From positions 1-10,374 of the forward strand of contig JAWLHS010000068.1 of the NCBI GenBank assembly GCA_041690235.1: a DNA stretch of 10,374 bases, in the 5' to 3' direction. Origin of the DNA: SLSG01 sp041690235. Lineage in GTDB: Bacteria; Bacteroidota; Bacteroidia; Bacteroidales; UBA7960. The notes below the pieces were generated by a model. That model was given only the letters and a program-made list of their open reading frames with translations, did not search any database and was not told where the DNA came from. The position numbers were made by a program, and so were the translations under genes. Below are positions 1 to 6,325 of this stretch, in pieces (positions within the stretch are counted from its first letter, which is position 1; the number at the start of each line of letters is the position of its first letter).

Positions 1-1980
1 AACCATGGCGGTTCCCAAAGGCAGTAATCCGGCAATCAGGAAAACAGACCGCCACTCGATGGCGCGGTACGCCTCCTCCATTTTCAGACAACCGCTCAGA
101 ACCATCAGGGCAATTCCGATCAGGGCGGAAATGGCCAGGGGGACGATGCCCAAAAGCACCGGAACAAGGATGCCAATCATGATCAGTACGGAAGTCAGTG
201 CCTTGTGGGTTCTTAAACCGGATGGCCGGGTGTCGGTCAACAGGATAAAGTCTTCCTCCCTGCCAATCAATTCGATTTTCCCCTTTTTCCCGTACAACAG
301 CAAGGCTTCGCCAAAACGGAGCGGAACATTGTTCAGGTTGGTTCGGTGAACCTTTCCTCCTCCCCAAATGGCCAGCACCGTCAATCCGTATTTCCTCCGG
401 AAATTAATTTCCCTCAGTGTTTTACCCACCAATGTGGACCTTGGTGCCAACACCGCCTCGGCCATCTGAACATGTTCGGCTTTCAGGCTCTGGGCTCCCG
501 GTCCCTTTTTATCCAGAACATCAATGTTGAGAAGACTGCGAACCAGGTTCAGGTTGTCATTGTTCCCCTGTACCAGCACACGATCACCTGCTTTAAACGG
601 TTCACCGGGTTCGGGAAGATACAGGCCACCGCCTTTTCGGATAATCCCCAATACGGTTAAGCCAAACACGCTGCAAAGATGGGTTTCATCGTTTGCCTGG
701 GGGAGCAAATCAGAGGGTTCAGCGACCTCCATGATGAAAAGTCCCTCATGAAGTGCATAGTCGTTGGCCAGTCGATCCGCCCCGACCACTTCGGGAGGTT
801 GTATCATACCGTCCTTCTCAAGCTTTTCGACCTGGGCAGGAGATCCCTGGAGCAACAATTTATCACCGGCTTCTATTTTGATGCTGCTGATAGGATCCCG
901 GATGATCTGTTCCTTCTTTTTTACCGCAAGCAGGTTAACCCTGAGGTGTTTTTTTACCTCTTCAGACCCCGTGATGTTTCCGATCAGGCCTGACTTCTCC
1001 GTTGCCTGGGTTTCAAATATGGTTCCGCCTGCCGGTAACAGCTCACTGGGATCTATCCCGGTCTGTCCGGGCAATAATACTTTCCAGTCTTCCAAACCCT
1101 TCAATGCCTCCCTGCGGCCCTGAACAAAAAGCTGGTCATTGGGACGCAGCACGGTATTCGGGTCGGGATCCAGGATGGTCCCGCCCCCATCCCGTTTGAC
1201 AGACAGGACATTGATGCCCAATGCGGTACGCAAGCTGCTTTCCGCCAAAGTTTTTCCGATCAGGCCGGACGACGGCCTGATGCGGATTAAAAAGGTCCGC
1301 TCTTCCAGGGCATAGGAAGCCGCCAGGGCTTTTTGGTGCTCTTGTATGGTATCCCGGATGCTTCCATGCCTTGGTAGGAAGTGCCTGCCTATTAAGGCTA
1401 CAAAGGCAATCCCTGCCAGCATGACACCCAGGCCGACCGGGGTATAGTCGAATAGTGAAAAACCCTGTAGTCCGCCGTCCTCCAGCGCAAAACTGATCAA
1501 AAGGTTAGGAGGGGTCCCGATCAGGGTGGTCAGGCCCCCAAGATGGCAGCCGAAGACCAAAGGAATGAGCAGACGGGATGGGGCCTTGCCTGTTGACCTG
1601 GCAATGTCCATAACAACCGGCAACATCAAAGCAGCCACACCGATGTTGTTTATAAAGGCCGAAAGACTGCCGGCGCTGATCATGATCAGGGCGATGATCC
1701 TGGTTTCGCTTTTGCCGGAAAACCTCAATACCTGCCGCCCGATCTTTTTTGCCACCCCGGTCTGGTAGAGGGCTGCGCTCAGAATGTACATGGCCCATAC
1801 CGTGATTACGGCCGGATTACTAAAGCCCGAGAGGGCTTCTTCAGGAGTGAGCAGTCCGCTGATGGCCAAAGATCCCAGCACCAATAAGGCCACAATATCC
1901 ATACGAATCCACCCGGTGAACAACAGAAGCAGGGCAAGAAAAAGGATAAAAAAAACCAAAAAGATCTCAAAGCTCATCAT
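1..1980 (-). CDS. SLC13-family anion permease with four RCK_C domains (partial, C-terminus off left edge)
   Basis: Read directly on the minus strand, the frame is open for 660 codons from an ATG at 1980 (a second ATG follows at 1977) to the window edge, with no stop, so the C-terminus is missing. Residues 1-200 form the first membrane half, with hydrophobic segments near 4-22, 28-43, 57-72, 93-125 and 180-198. It carries SLC13/DASS-type signatures, AFINNIGVAALMLPVV (108-123) and LGGLTTLIGTPPNLLIS (147-163), which in this family line the sodium and substrate sites. Four RCK_C (TrkA_C) modules follow at about 226-298, 317-390, 410-485 and 505-580; modules 1 and 4 share the pattern LxGKTLxExxxR, and modules 1-3 end in a GD/ND-x-L/V-L/F-V/L-QG strand. 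The second membrane half starts at about 592 (helices near 594-630 and 645-660). The family moves dicarboxylates, sulfate or other anions with Na+ across the inner membrane; the substrate cannot be read from sequence. No clear Shine-Dalgarno is present. It is transcribed divergently from the sugar mutase. Confidence 0.92.
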   Translation of the reverse strand, partial: MMSFEIFLVFFILFLALLLLFTGWIRMDIVALLVLGSLAISGLLTPEEALSGFSNPAVITVWAMYILSAALYQTGVAKKIGRQVLRFSGKSETRIIALIMISAGSLSAFINNIGVAALMLPVVMDIARSTGKAPSRLLIPLVFGCHLGGLTTLIGTPPNLLISFALEDGGLQGFSLFDYTPVGLGVMLAGIAFVALIGRHFLPRHGSIRDTIQEHQKALAASYALEERTFLIRIRPSSGLIGKTLAESSLRTALGINVLSVKRDGGGTILDPDPNTVLRPNDQLFVQGRREALKGLEDWKVLLPGQTGIDPSELLPAGGTIFETQATEKSGLIGNITGSEEVKKHLRVNLLAVKKKEQIIRDPISSIKIEAGDKLLLQGSPAQVEKLEKDGMIQPPEVVGADRLANDYALHEGLFIMEVAEPSDLLPQANDETHLCSVFGLTVLGIIRKGGGLYLPEPGEPFKAGDRVLVQGNNDNLNLVRSLLNIDVLDKKGPGAQSLKAEHVQMAEAVLAPRSTLVGKTLREINFRRKYGLTVLAIWGGGKVHRTNLNNVPLRFGEALLLYGKKGKIELIGREEDFILLTDTRPSGLRTHKALTSVLIMIGILVPVLLGIVPLAISALIGIALMVLSGCLKMEEAYRAIEWRSVFLIAGLLPLGTAMV

Positions 1981-2113
1981 TGGCCCGGGGATAACAGTTT
2001 CTTCAATTGGATGTTGCGCAAAAAACCTGGCTTCAGACCACTAAAAATACAAACAATTTTGTGAACAGGCAGAACAGGACATTGGTTCTGTGACGGGATT
2101 TTCAAAAAAGGCT

Positions 2114-2121
2114 TACCTTTG
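2114..2121 (+). promoter_or_regulatory. Candidate Bacteroidota -7 promoter element for the phospho-sugar mutase
   Basis: TACCTTTG matches the Bacteroidota -7 consensus TAnnTTTG exactly and lies in the 188-bp divergent gap 1981-2168. Transcription would start near 2127, giving an untranslated leader of about 42 nt that ends in an A/T-rich stretch just before the ATG at 2169. The -33 element is not convincing: the best candidate, TTCTG at 2086-2090, is 23 nt upstream. I found no equally good element on the other strand for the permease; the nearest is a 7-of-8 match, TATTTTTA, reading leftward from 2049. Confidence 0.5.
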
Positions 2122-2168
2122 AAAGTGGTGACTCCCCATGCGCTTTTAATTAAAAAAAATGATTTTTT

Positions 2169-3908
2169 ATGGAACGGATAGAATCCAGCGTTTTGAAAAG
2201 GGCCCAAAAATGGCTTGAAAATGATTTTGACCAGGAAACAAAGGACCAGGTGAAGTTTTTGATTGAAAACGACCCCGCCGGGTTGACGGATTCTTTTTAC
2301 CGTGATCTGGAGTTCGGTACCGGTGGCCTTCGTGGCATTATGGGTGTTGGCACCAACCGAATGAACAAATATACCGTCGGGATGGCTACACAGGGGCTGG
2401 CCAACTACCTCCTTAGCTGCTTTCCCCACGATGAAGAGATTGGTATTGCCATTGCATATGACTGCCGAAACAACAGTTCCTATTTTGCCGGTGTTGCTGC
2501 GGAGATTCTCTCGGCAAACGGACTGAAGGTGTTCTTGTTCGACAAGCTGAGCCCCATCCCCATTTTGTCCTTTGCCGTAAGGCATTTTGGCTGCCGGGCC
2601 GGGATCGTCATCACGGCCTCCCACAATCCGAAGGAGTACAACGGCTATAAGGTTTTCTGGGGAGACGGGGGACAGGTTGTCCCTCCGCACGACCACAACA
2701 TCATTTCGGAAGTGAAAAAGATACAGGACCCCGGGCAGGTCCGGTTCGGACGCCAGGCAGAACGCATCGAAATGGTGGGGGCCGGATTTGACGAATTGTA
2801 TATTGATACCCTGAAAGGGTATTCCATGTCGCCCGGGCTGATCTCACGGCACAGGGATCTGAAGATGGTGTTCACCCCCATCCACGGAACGGCGGTGTAC
2901 CTTGCCCCGGCCGCCCTGAAGGCATTCGGTTTTGAAAACGTATTCCATGTTCCGGAACAGGATGTGGTCAGTGGTGATTTTCCAACGGTGGTTTCCCCAA
3001 ACCCGGAAGAGCCCGCCGCCCTGAAAATGGCCCTTGACAAAGGGAAAGAAGTTGATGCCGACCTGGTTATGGCGACCGACCCGGATGGCGACAGGGTCGG
3101 GGTGGCGGTTAAAAACAGGAACGGAGCCTTCACATTGCTGAACGGAAACCAGACAGCCACCATCATCATTTATTACCTGCTGGAACAATGGAAGGCCCAG
3201 AAAAAGATTACCGGCAGCGAATACCTGGTCAAGACCATCGTGACAACAGAGCTGTTGAATGAGATGGCAGCCCATTACGGAGTTGAATGCTTTGATGTGC
3301 TCACGGGGTTTAAATACATAGGGGAGCTGATCGGGAAACTCGAAGGACATAAACAATTCATCGCCGGGGGCGAAGAAAGCTATGGGTACCTTGTCGGCGA
3401 TTACATTCGTGATAAGGATGCCATTATCAGTTGTTGTATCGTGGCTGAAGCGGCCGCCTGGGCGCGGGAGCAGGGGAAGACCCTTCCGGAATTGTTGTCC
3501 GGGATTTATGCCAGATTCGGCTTCTTCCACGAAAAATTGTTGTCGGTGACAAAAAAGGGACGGGCCGGGCTGGAGGAGATCCGGAAGCTAATGGATGGTT
3601 ACAGGCTCAGGCCACCAGTATCCATTGGGGGTGTCACAGTAGTGAAGGTACATGATTATGAGCGCGGAGAGACCCTTGATCTGGTGGCAGGGAAGACATC
3701 TCCCCTGAATTTTCCGCGATCCAATGTGCTGCAATTTTTTCTTAAGGATGGAACGAAGATCACCATGCGCCCCAGCGGAACGGAACCAAAAATCAAATAC
3801 TATGTCGGGGTTCGTGCTGAGCTGAACGATCCTTCCGCTTATGAATCGGTAAGGGAGCAATTGGAAAGGCGGGTTGAAAAGTTTATCGGTGCATTAAACC
3901 CGGAATAA
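2169..3908 (+). CDS. Phospho-sugar mutase (phosphoglucomutase/phosphomannomutase family)
   Basis: This complete 579-residue protein belongs to the alpha-D-phosphohexomutase superfamily. These cytosolic enzymes move a phosphate between C1 and C6 (or C1 and C5) of a sugar through a phosphoserine and a bisphosphate intermediate. All four active-site loops are intact. The phosphoserine loop TASHNPKEYNGYKVFW has its serine at 151, the Mg2+ loop DPDGDR has aspartates 304, 306 and 308, the sugar-specificity loop is GGEESYG (400-406), and the C-terminal phosphate-binding loop is RPSGTEP (534-540). An early GTGGLRG (50-56) is also typical. The length and the GEESYG loop fit the PgcA/PGM2-like branch (about 560-600 residues) better than the shorter AlgC or GlmM branches, so glucose-1-phosphate/glucose-6-phosphate or pentose phosphate interconversion is most likely. 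Substrate choice within the family is inferred. The ATG at 2169 has A/T-rich upstream sequence and no Shine-Dalgarno. The stop lies 4 bp from the stop of the convergent membrane protein gene. Confidence 0.95.
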   Translation: MERIESSVLKRAQKWLENDFDQETKDQVKFLIENDPAGLTDSFYRDLEFGTGGLRGIMGVGTNRMNKYTVGMATQGLANYLLSCFPHDEEIGIAIAYDCRNNSSYFAGVAAEILSANGLKVFLFDKLSPIPILSFAVRHFGCRAGIVITASHNPKEYNGYKVFWGDGGQVVPPHDHNIISEVKKIQDPGQVRFGRQAERIEMVGAGFDELYIDTLKGYSMSPGLISRHRDLKMVFTPIHGTAVYLAPAALKAFGFENVFHVPEQDVVSGDFPTVVSPNPEEPAALKMALDKGKEVDADLVMATDPDGDRVGVAVKNRNGAFTLLNGNQTATIIIYYLLEQWKAQKKITGSEYLVKTIVTTELLNEMAAHYGVECFDVLTGFKYIGELIGKLEGHKQFIAGGEESYGYLVGDYIRDKDAIISCCIVAEAAAWAREQGKTLPELLSGIYARFGFFHEKLLSVTKKGRAGLEEIRKLMDGYRLRPPVSIGGVTVVKVHDYERGETLDLVAGKTSPLNFPRSNVLQFFLKDGTKITMRPSGTEPKIKYYVGVRAELNDPSAYESVREQLERRVEKFIGALNPE

Positions 3909-3912
3909 AACA

Positions 3913-4527
3913 TTACCTGAAATTGCTCCTTTCACTTCTTAACCGTTCGAGGGCCTCCGGGGAATCGGGGTTCGTTCGGTATTCCTTATAAGCCTCAACA
4001 AAGCCAGGGTAGTTGGAATAGAGAATACCCAGGCGTGTTTCCACCGGTGTAATGATTGTTCCCAAAATGAAGACCCCCAAAATGGCCGTGCGGCGGTAAA
4101 ACTGAGACAAGAAATGCCAATCGGCTTTGTTCAACCAGTGATAGACCAGGGTAGATGCCAACGAAGCGCCAAGTAAAAAGAAGGCAAACCCCAGCATGAA
4201 CTGCATGCGGGGGTAAAAGAAAACGGCGTACAGGATCGCAATCAGACAAACTGAATAAACCAGACCCATAAGAATACTGGAGACGGTTCTGAAGGGAGTG
4301 AAGCGCACTCGTTTTCGGCGGTCTACCAGGTCCAGCGGAAGGGTTTTGTTAAACAGGAAAAAGCCCAGCCAGAGGTAGTAAATCGCCAGGAGGGTGATGG
4401 CATTCAACAGGAAAACATCGAGGGCGATACCGAAAAAGACCCTGTAAGTCAATAAAAACAAGGCGATCAAAGCCCCGTATTTTTCAACCCGGTTCAGGAT
4501 TGTGGATTTGAAAATCTCGGTTGTCAT
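3913..4527 (-). CDS. Five-helix inner-membrane protein of unknown function
   Basis: This 204-residue protein is one I do not recognise as a named family. It has about five hydrophobic helices (roughly 18-34, 36-58, 82-104, 108-130, 146-163). A strongly basic loop (DRRKRVRF, 69-76) between helices 2 and 3 is probably cytoplasmic by the positive-inside rule, and there is a soluble, charged C-terminal tail (164-204) rich in Glu, Arg and Tyr. There is no cleavable signal peptide, no cysteine pair and no recognisable catalytic motif. The ATG at 4527 is preceded by AAGGGA 8 nt upstream, an acceptable ribosome binding site. The gene lies 34 bp after murB on the same strand and is probably the last gene of the sigma factor-murB transcript, so an envelope role is possible but is only a guess from position. 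An exact 22-bp tandem repeat separates it from murB. Confidence 0.85.
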   Translation of the reverse strand: MTTEIFKSTILNRVEKYGALIALFLLTYRVFFGIALDVFLLNAITLLAIYYLWLGFFLFNKTLPLDLVDRRKRVRFTPFRTVSSILMGLVYSVCLIAILYAVFFYPRMQFMLGFAFFLLGASLASTLVYHWLNKADWHFLSQFYRRTAILGVFILGTIITPVETRLGILYSNYPGFVEAYKEYRTNPDSPEALERLRSERSNFR

Positions 4528-4570
4528 GGCTTCATTCCCTTAATAAATTGGCTTCATTCCCTTAATAAAT
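4527..4570. repeat. Perfect 22-bp tandem duplication at the murB/membrane protein junction
   Basis: Positions 4527-4548 and 4549-4570 are identical over 22 bp and directly adjacent. Read on the minus strand, each copy contains the last codons of murB (ATT TAT TAA), an AAGGGA ribosome-binding-like stretch, and the A that begins the downstream ATG. The copy nearer murB therefore holds the real murB stop, and the copy nearer the membrane protein holds the functional ribosome binding site and first start-codon base. Without the duplication the intercistronic gap would be 12 nt instead of 34. No reading frame is disturbed. Confidence 0.95.
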
Positions 4571-5578
4571 ATTGACCTCCGGGGCCAGTTCAACCCCAAA
4601 TTTTTCGGATACAGCGTTTTGGACGGCCTGCCCCAGGTCAGCGATGTCCTTTCCACTGGCCCGGCCATAATTAACAAGCACAAGGGCCTGGCGCTCGTGC
4701 ACGCCGGCGTCTCCCAGGCGAAAGCCTTTCAGTCCGGCCTTTTCAATGAGCCATCCGGCCGCAAGTTTCATTCCGCCGGGGTCGGGGAAAGCCACCAGGT
4801 CTGGATGCTTGTCCTGCAATCGCCTGAATTTTTCCATTGAGACCACCGGGTTTTTAAAGAAACTTCCGGCATTTCCCAGCACCGCCGGATCAGGCAATTT
4901 GCTATTTCTGATGTTGATTACCGCCTGACGTACATCCCGGATTCCGGGATTTTTTATCCCGAGCCTGTTCAGCTCGGAAGCCAATGTTCCGTAACCCAGG
5001 CAGAGGCGGTGGTTTTCAAGGCCCAGGCGAAAACAAACACTTGTAATGATGTAGCGGTTCTTCCCTTCATTTTTGAAATAACTGTCGCGGTAGCCGAACC
5101 GGCAATCCTGCGGGCCGAATTTTACCAGTCTTCCGGCTTGTTTATCAAACGCCTGAAGGGAATGAAAAACATCTTTGAGCTCTCTTCCGTAGGCACCGAT
5201 GTTTTGCATCGGACTGGCTCCGACGCGGCCCGGTATCCCTGACAGGTTTTCGAGTCCGCCCCAGCCCCTTTCCACGCAATGGGCCACCAGTCCGTCCCAT
5301 TCCTCTCCGGCCTGAACCTCCAGTACGATCGATTCAGCGGTTTGTTCCGCCACTTCAATGCCCTTATTACCCACCAGAATAGCCAGTCCGACGAAATCCC
5401 TCGTAAACAATACGTTCGACCCCCCGCCGAGGACCATATGGGGATGGGAGCCAAAGAGTTTTTGAGAGAAAGCCTGCTGCAGATCGTCCAGTGAGCGGGC
5501 CTCCAAAAAGTATGTTGCCGAAACGTCGATGCCGAAGGTGGTGTACCCTTTCAGGGATACATGTTCCTTGATGTCCAT
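4562..5578 (-). CDS. murB: UDP-N-acetylenolpyruvoylglucosamine reductase MurB
   Basis: This 338-residue cytosolic flavoenzyme performs the second committed step of peptidoglycan synthesis, reducing the enolpyruvyl group of UDP-GlcNAc-enolpyruvate with NADPH to give UDP-MurNAc. The length matches the E. coli-type (type I) enzyme. FAD-binding motifs are VLGGGSNVLF (49-58) and LSGIPGRVGASPMQNIGAYG (112-131). Catalytic residues are visible by comparison with the E. coli protein: Arg164 in GYRDSYFK, the proton-donor Ser239 in GNAGSFFKNPVV, and Glu334 in APEVNIY at the C-terminus. AGWLIEKAGLKGFRLGDAGV (274-293) and HERQALVLVN (294-303) are also typical. The ATG at 5578 lies 14 bp after the stop of the ECF sigma factor gene, and the membrane protein gene follows after 34 bp, so all three are probably co-transcribed. 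No strong Shine-Dalgarno is seen, so translational coupling to the sigma gene is plausible. Confidence 0.97.
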   Translation of the reverse strand: MDIKEHVSLKGYTTFGIDVSATYFLEARSLDDLQQAFSQKLFGSHPHMVLGGGSNVLFTRDFVGLAILVGNKGIEVAEQTAESIVLEVQAGEEWDGLVAHCVERGWGGLENLSGIPGRVGASPMQNIGAYGRELKDVFHSLQAFDKQAGRLVKFGPQDCRFGYRDSYFKNEGKNRYIITSVCFRLGLENHRLCLGYGTLASELNRLGIKNPGIRDVRQAVINIRNSKLPDPAVLGNAGSFFKNPVVSMEKFRRLQDKHPDLVAFPDPGGMKLAAGWLIEKAGLKGFRLGDAGVHERQALVLVNYGRASGKDIADLGQAVQNAVSEKFGVELAPEVNIY

Positions 5579-5592
5579 GAGAGCCTATGGAA

Positions 5593-6177
5593 TTAACGGG
5601 TAAGGATGATTTCCTTTTCCCTGATCAGTTTTCTCAGGTTGATCAGGGCATACCGCATGCGTCCGAGGGCCGTATTGATGCTTACATCCGTTTTTTCGGC
5701 AATTTCCTTGAAGCTCATGTCCATGTAATGCCTCATTTTTAGCACCTCCTTTTGTTCGTCGGGCAGGAATTCGACCAGATGCCTGACATCCTGATGGATC
5801 TGGTTGATGATCATCTTGTCTTCCACCGTATCTTCAAACAGGTTCAGGGTTTCGAAGAAATCGTACTCATCACTGTTTTCCACATAGGGCATGCGCTTTG
5901 ACTTCCTGAAAAAATCGATAATCAGGTTGTGGGCAATGCGCATCACCCATGGAAGAAACTTGCCCTCCTCGTTGTAGGCCCCCGATCGAAGGGTGTTGAT
6001 CACCTTGATGAAGGTGTCCTGAAACACGTCCTCTGCCAGGTGCTTGTCTTTGACAATAAGAAGAATGTAGGAAAAAATCTTCCGTTGGTGTCTGGAAATG
6101 AGGATCTCCAGAGAAGAGTGATCGCCTGAGATAAACTGACGGATTAACTCTTGATCGCTGATTATGCGGTCATTCAT
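5593..6177 (-). CDS. ECF-type RNA polymerase sigma factor
   Basis: With the preferred start this is a 194-residue sigma-70 family protein of the ECF group, which directs core RNA polymerase to a specific promoter set. Region 2 covers about residues 18-95, with the core-binding and -10-reading stretch around AEDVFQDTFIKVINTL and FLPWVMRIAHNLIIDFFRK. Region 4 (about 130-190) has the helix-turn-helix LPDEQKEVLKMRHYMDMSFK and EIAEKTDVSINTALGRMRYA. There is no C-terminal SnoaL extension. The frame could begin 15 bp earlier at 6192, but GGAGG (minus strand, 6190-6186) lies inside that extension, 8 nt before the ATG at 6177, so 6177 is preferred. No anti-sigma gene with a membrane anchor and zinc motif adjoins it; the next genes are murB and an unknown membrane protein. 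A candidate promoter lies about 95 bp upstream. Its regulon cannot be read from this window. Confidence 0.94.
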   Translation of the reverse strand: MNDRIISDQELIRQFISGDHSSLEILISRHQRKIFSYILLIVKDKHLAEDVFQDTFIKVINTLRSGAYNEEGKFLPWVMRIAHNLIIDFFRKSKRMPYVENSDEYDFFETLNLFEDTVEDKMIINQIHQDVRHLVEFLPDEQKEVLKMRHYMDMSFKEIAEKTDVSINTALGRMRYALINLRKLIREKEIILTR

Positions 6178-6185
6178 AATAATGG

Positions 6186-6190
6186 CCTCC
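6186..6190 (-). promoter_or_regulatory. Shine-Dalgarno site that decides the sigma factor start
   Basis: GGAGG on the minus strand ends 8 nt before the ATG at 6177, an ideal spacing. It falls within the second and third codons of the alternative longer reading frame that starts at 6192. It is the strongest Shine-Dalgarno sequence in the window, unusual for a Bacteroidota-like genome, where most genes here lack one. Confidence 0.7.
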
Positions 6191-6270
6191 ATGTATTGGT
6201 TGTCAAGAGTAGTGTTCTATCCTATAGTCAGTCCTCCGATGGTTAGTGAAACTTAAGGCTTCGTCAGCAA

Positions 6271-6278
6271 CAAATGTA
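6271..6278 (-). promoter_or_regulatory. Candidate -7 promoter element for the sigma factor-murB-membrane protein operon
   Basis: Read on the minus strand, TACATTTG is an exact match to TAnnTTTG in the 148-bp gap between the acyl-CoA ligase stop and the sigma factor start. A TTG (minus strand, 6297-6295) lies 16 nt upstream, slightly closer than usual for the -33 element. Transcription would begin near 6264 and leave a leader of about 87 nt. The rest of the gap 6178-6325 holds no recognisable gene and no clear hairpin terminator for the ligase, so read-through from the ligase gene is also possible. Confidence 0.5.
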
Positions 6279-6325
6279 CGTATTTTTTTTAGTACAACGT
6301 TTTGGTATACGAAAAAACCGTGAAA

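Noticed and set aside
5..1199. A chain of overlapping plus-strand open frames of 65-119 codons
   Set aside because: They are shadows of the SLC13 permease, whose minus-strand frame is open and protein-like across this entire stretch.
1977..2696. A 239-codon open frame on the minus strand opposite the start of the sugar mutase
   Set aside because: It lies almost entirely antisense to a well-supported enzyme gene with intact active-site motifs, and its translation shows no domain or family pattern.
3900..3930. A bidirectional terminator between the convergent sugar mutase and membrane protein genes
   Set aside because: The stops are 4 bp apart and I could find no GC-rich hairpin followed by a T-run on either strand.
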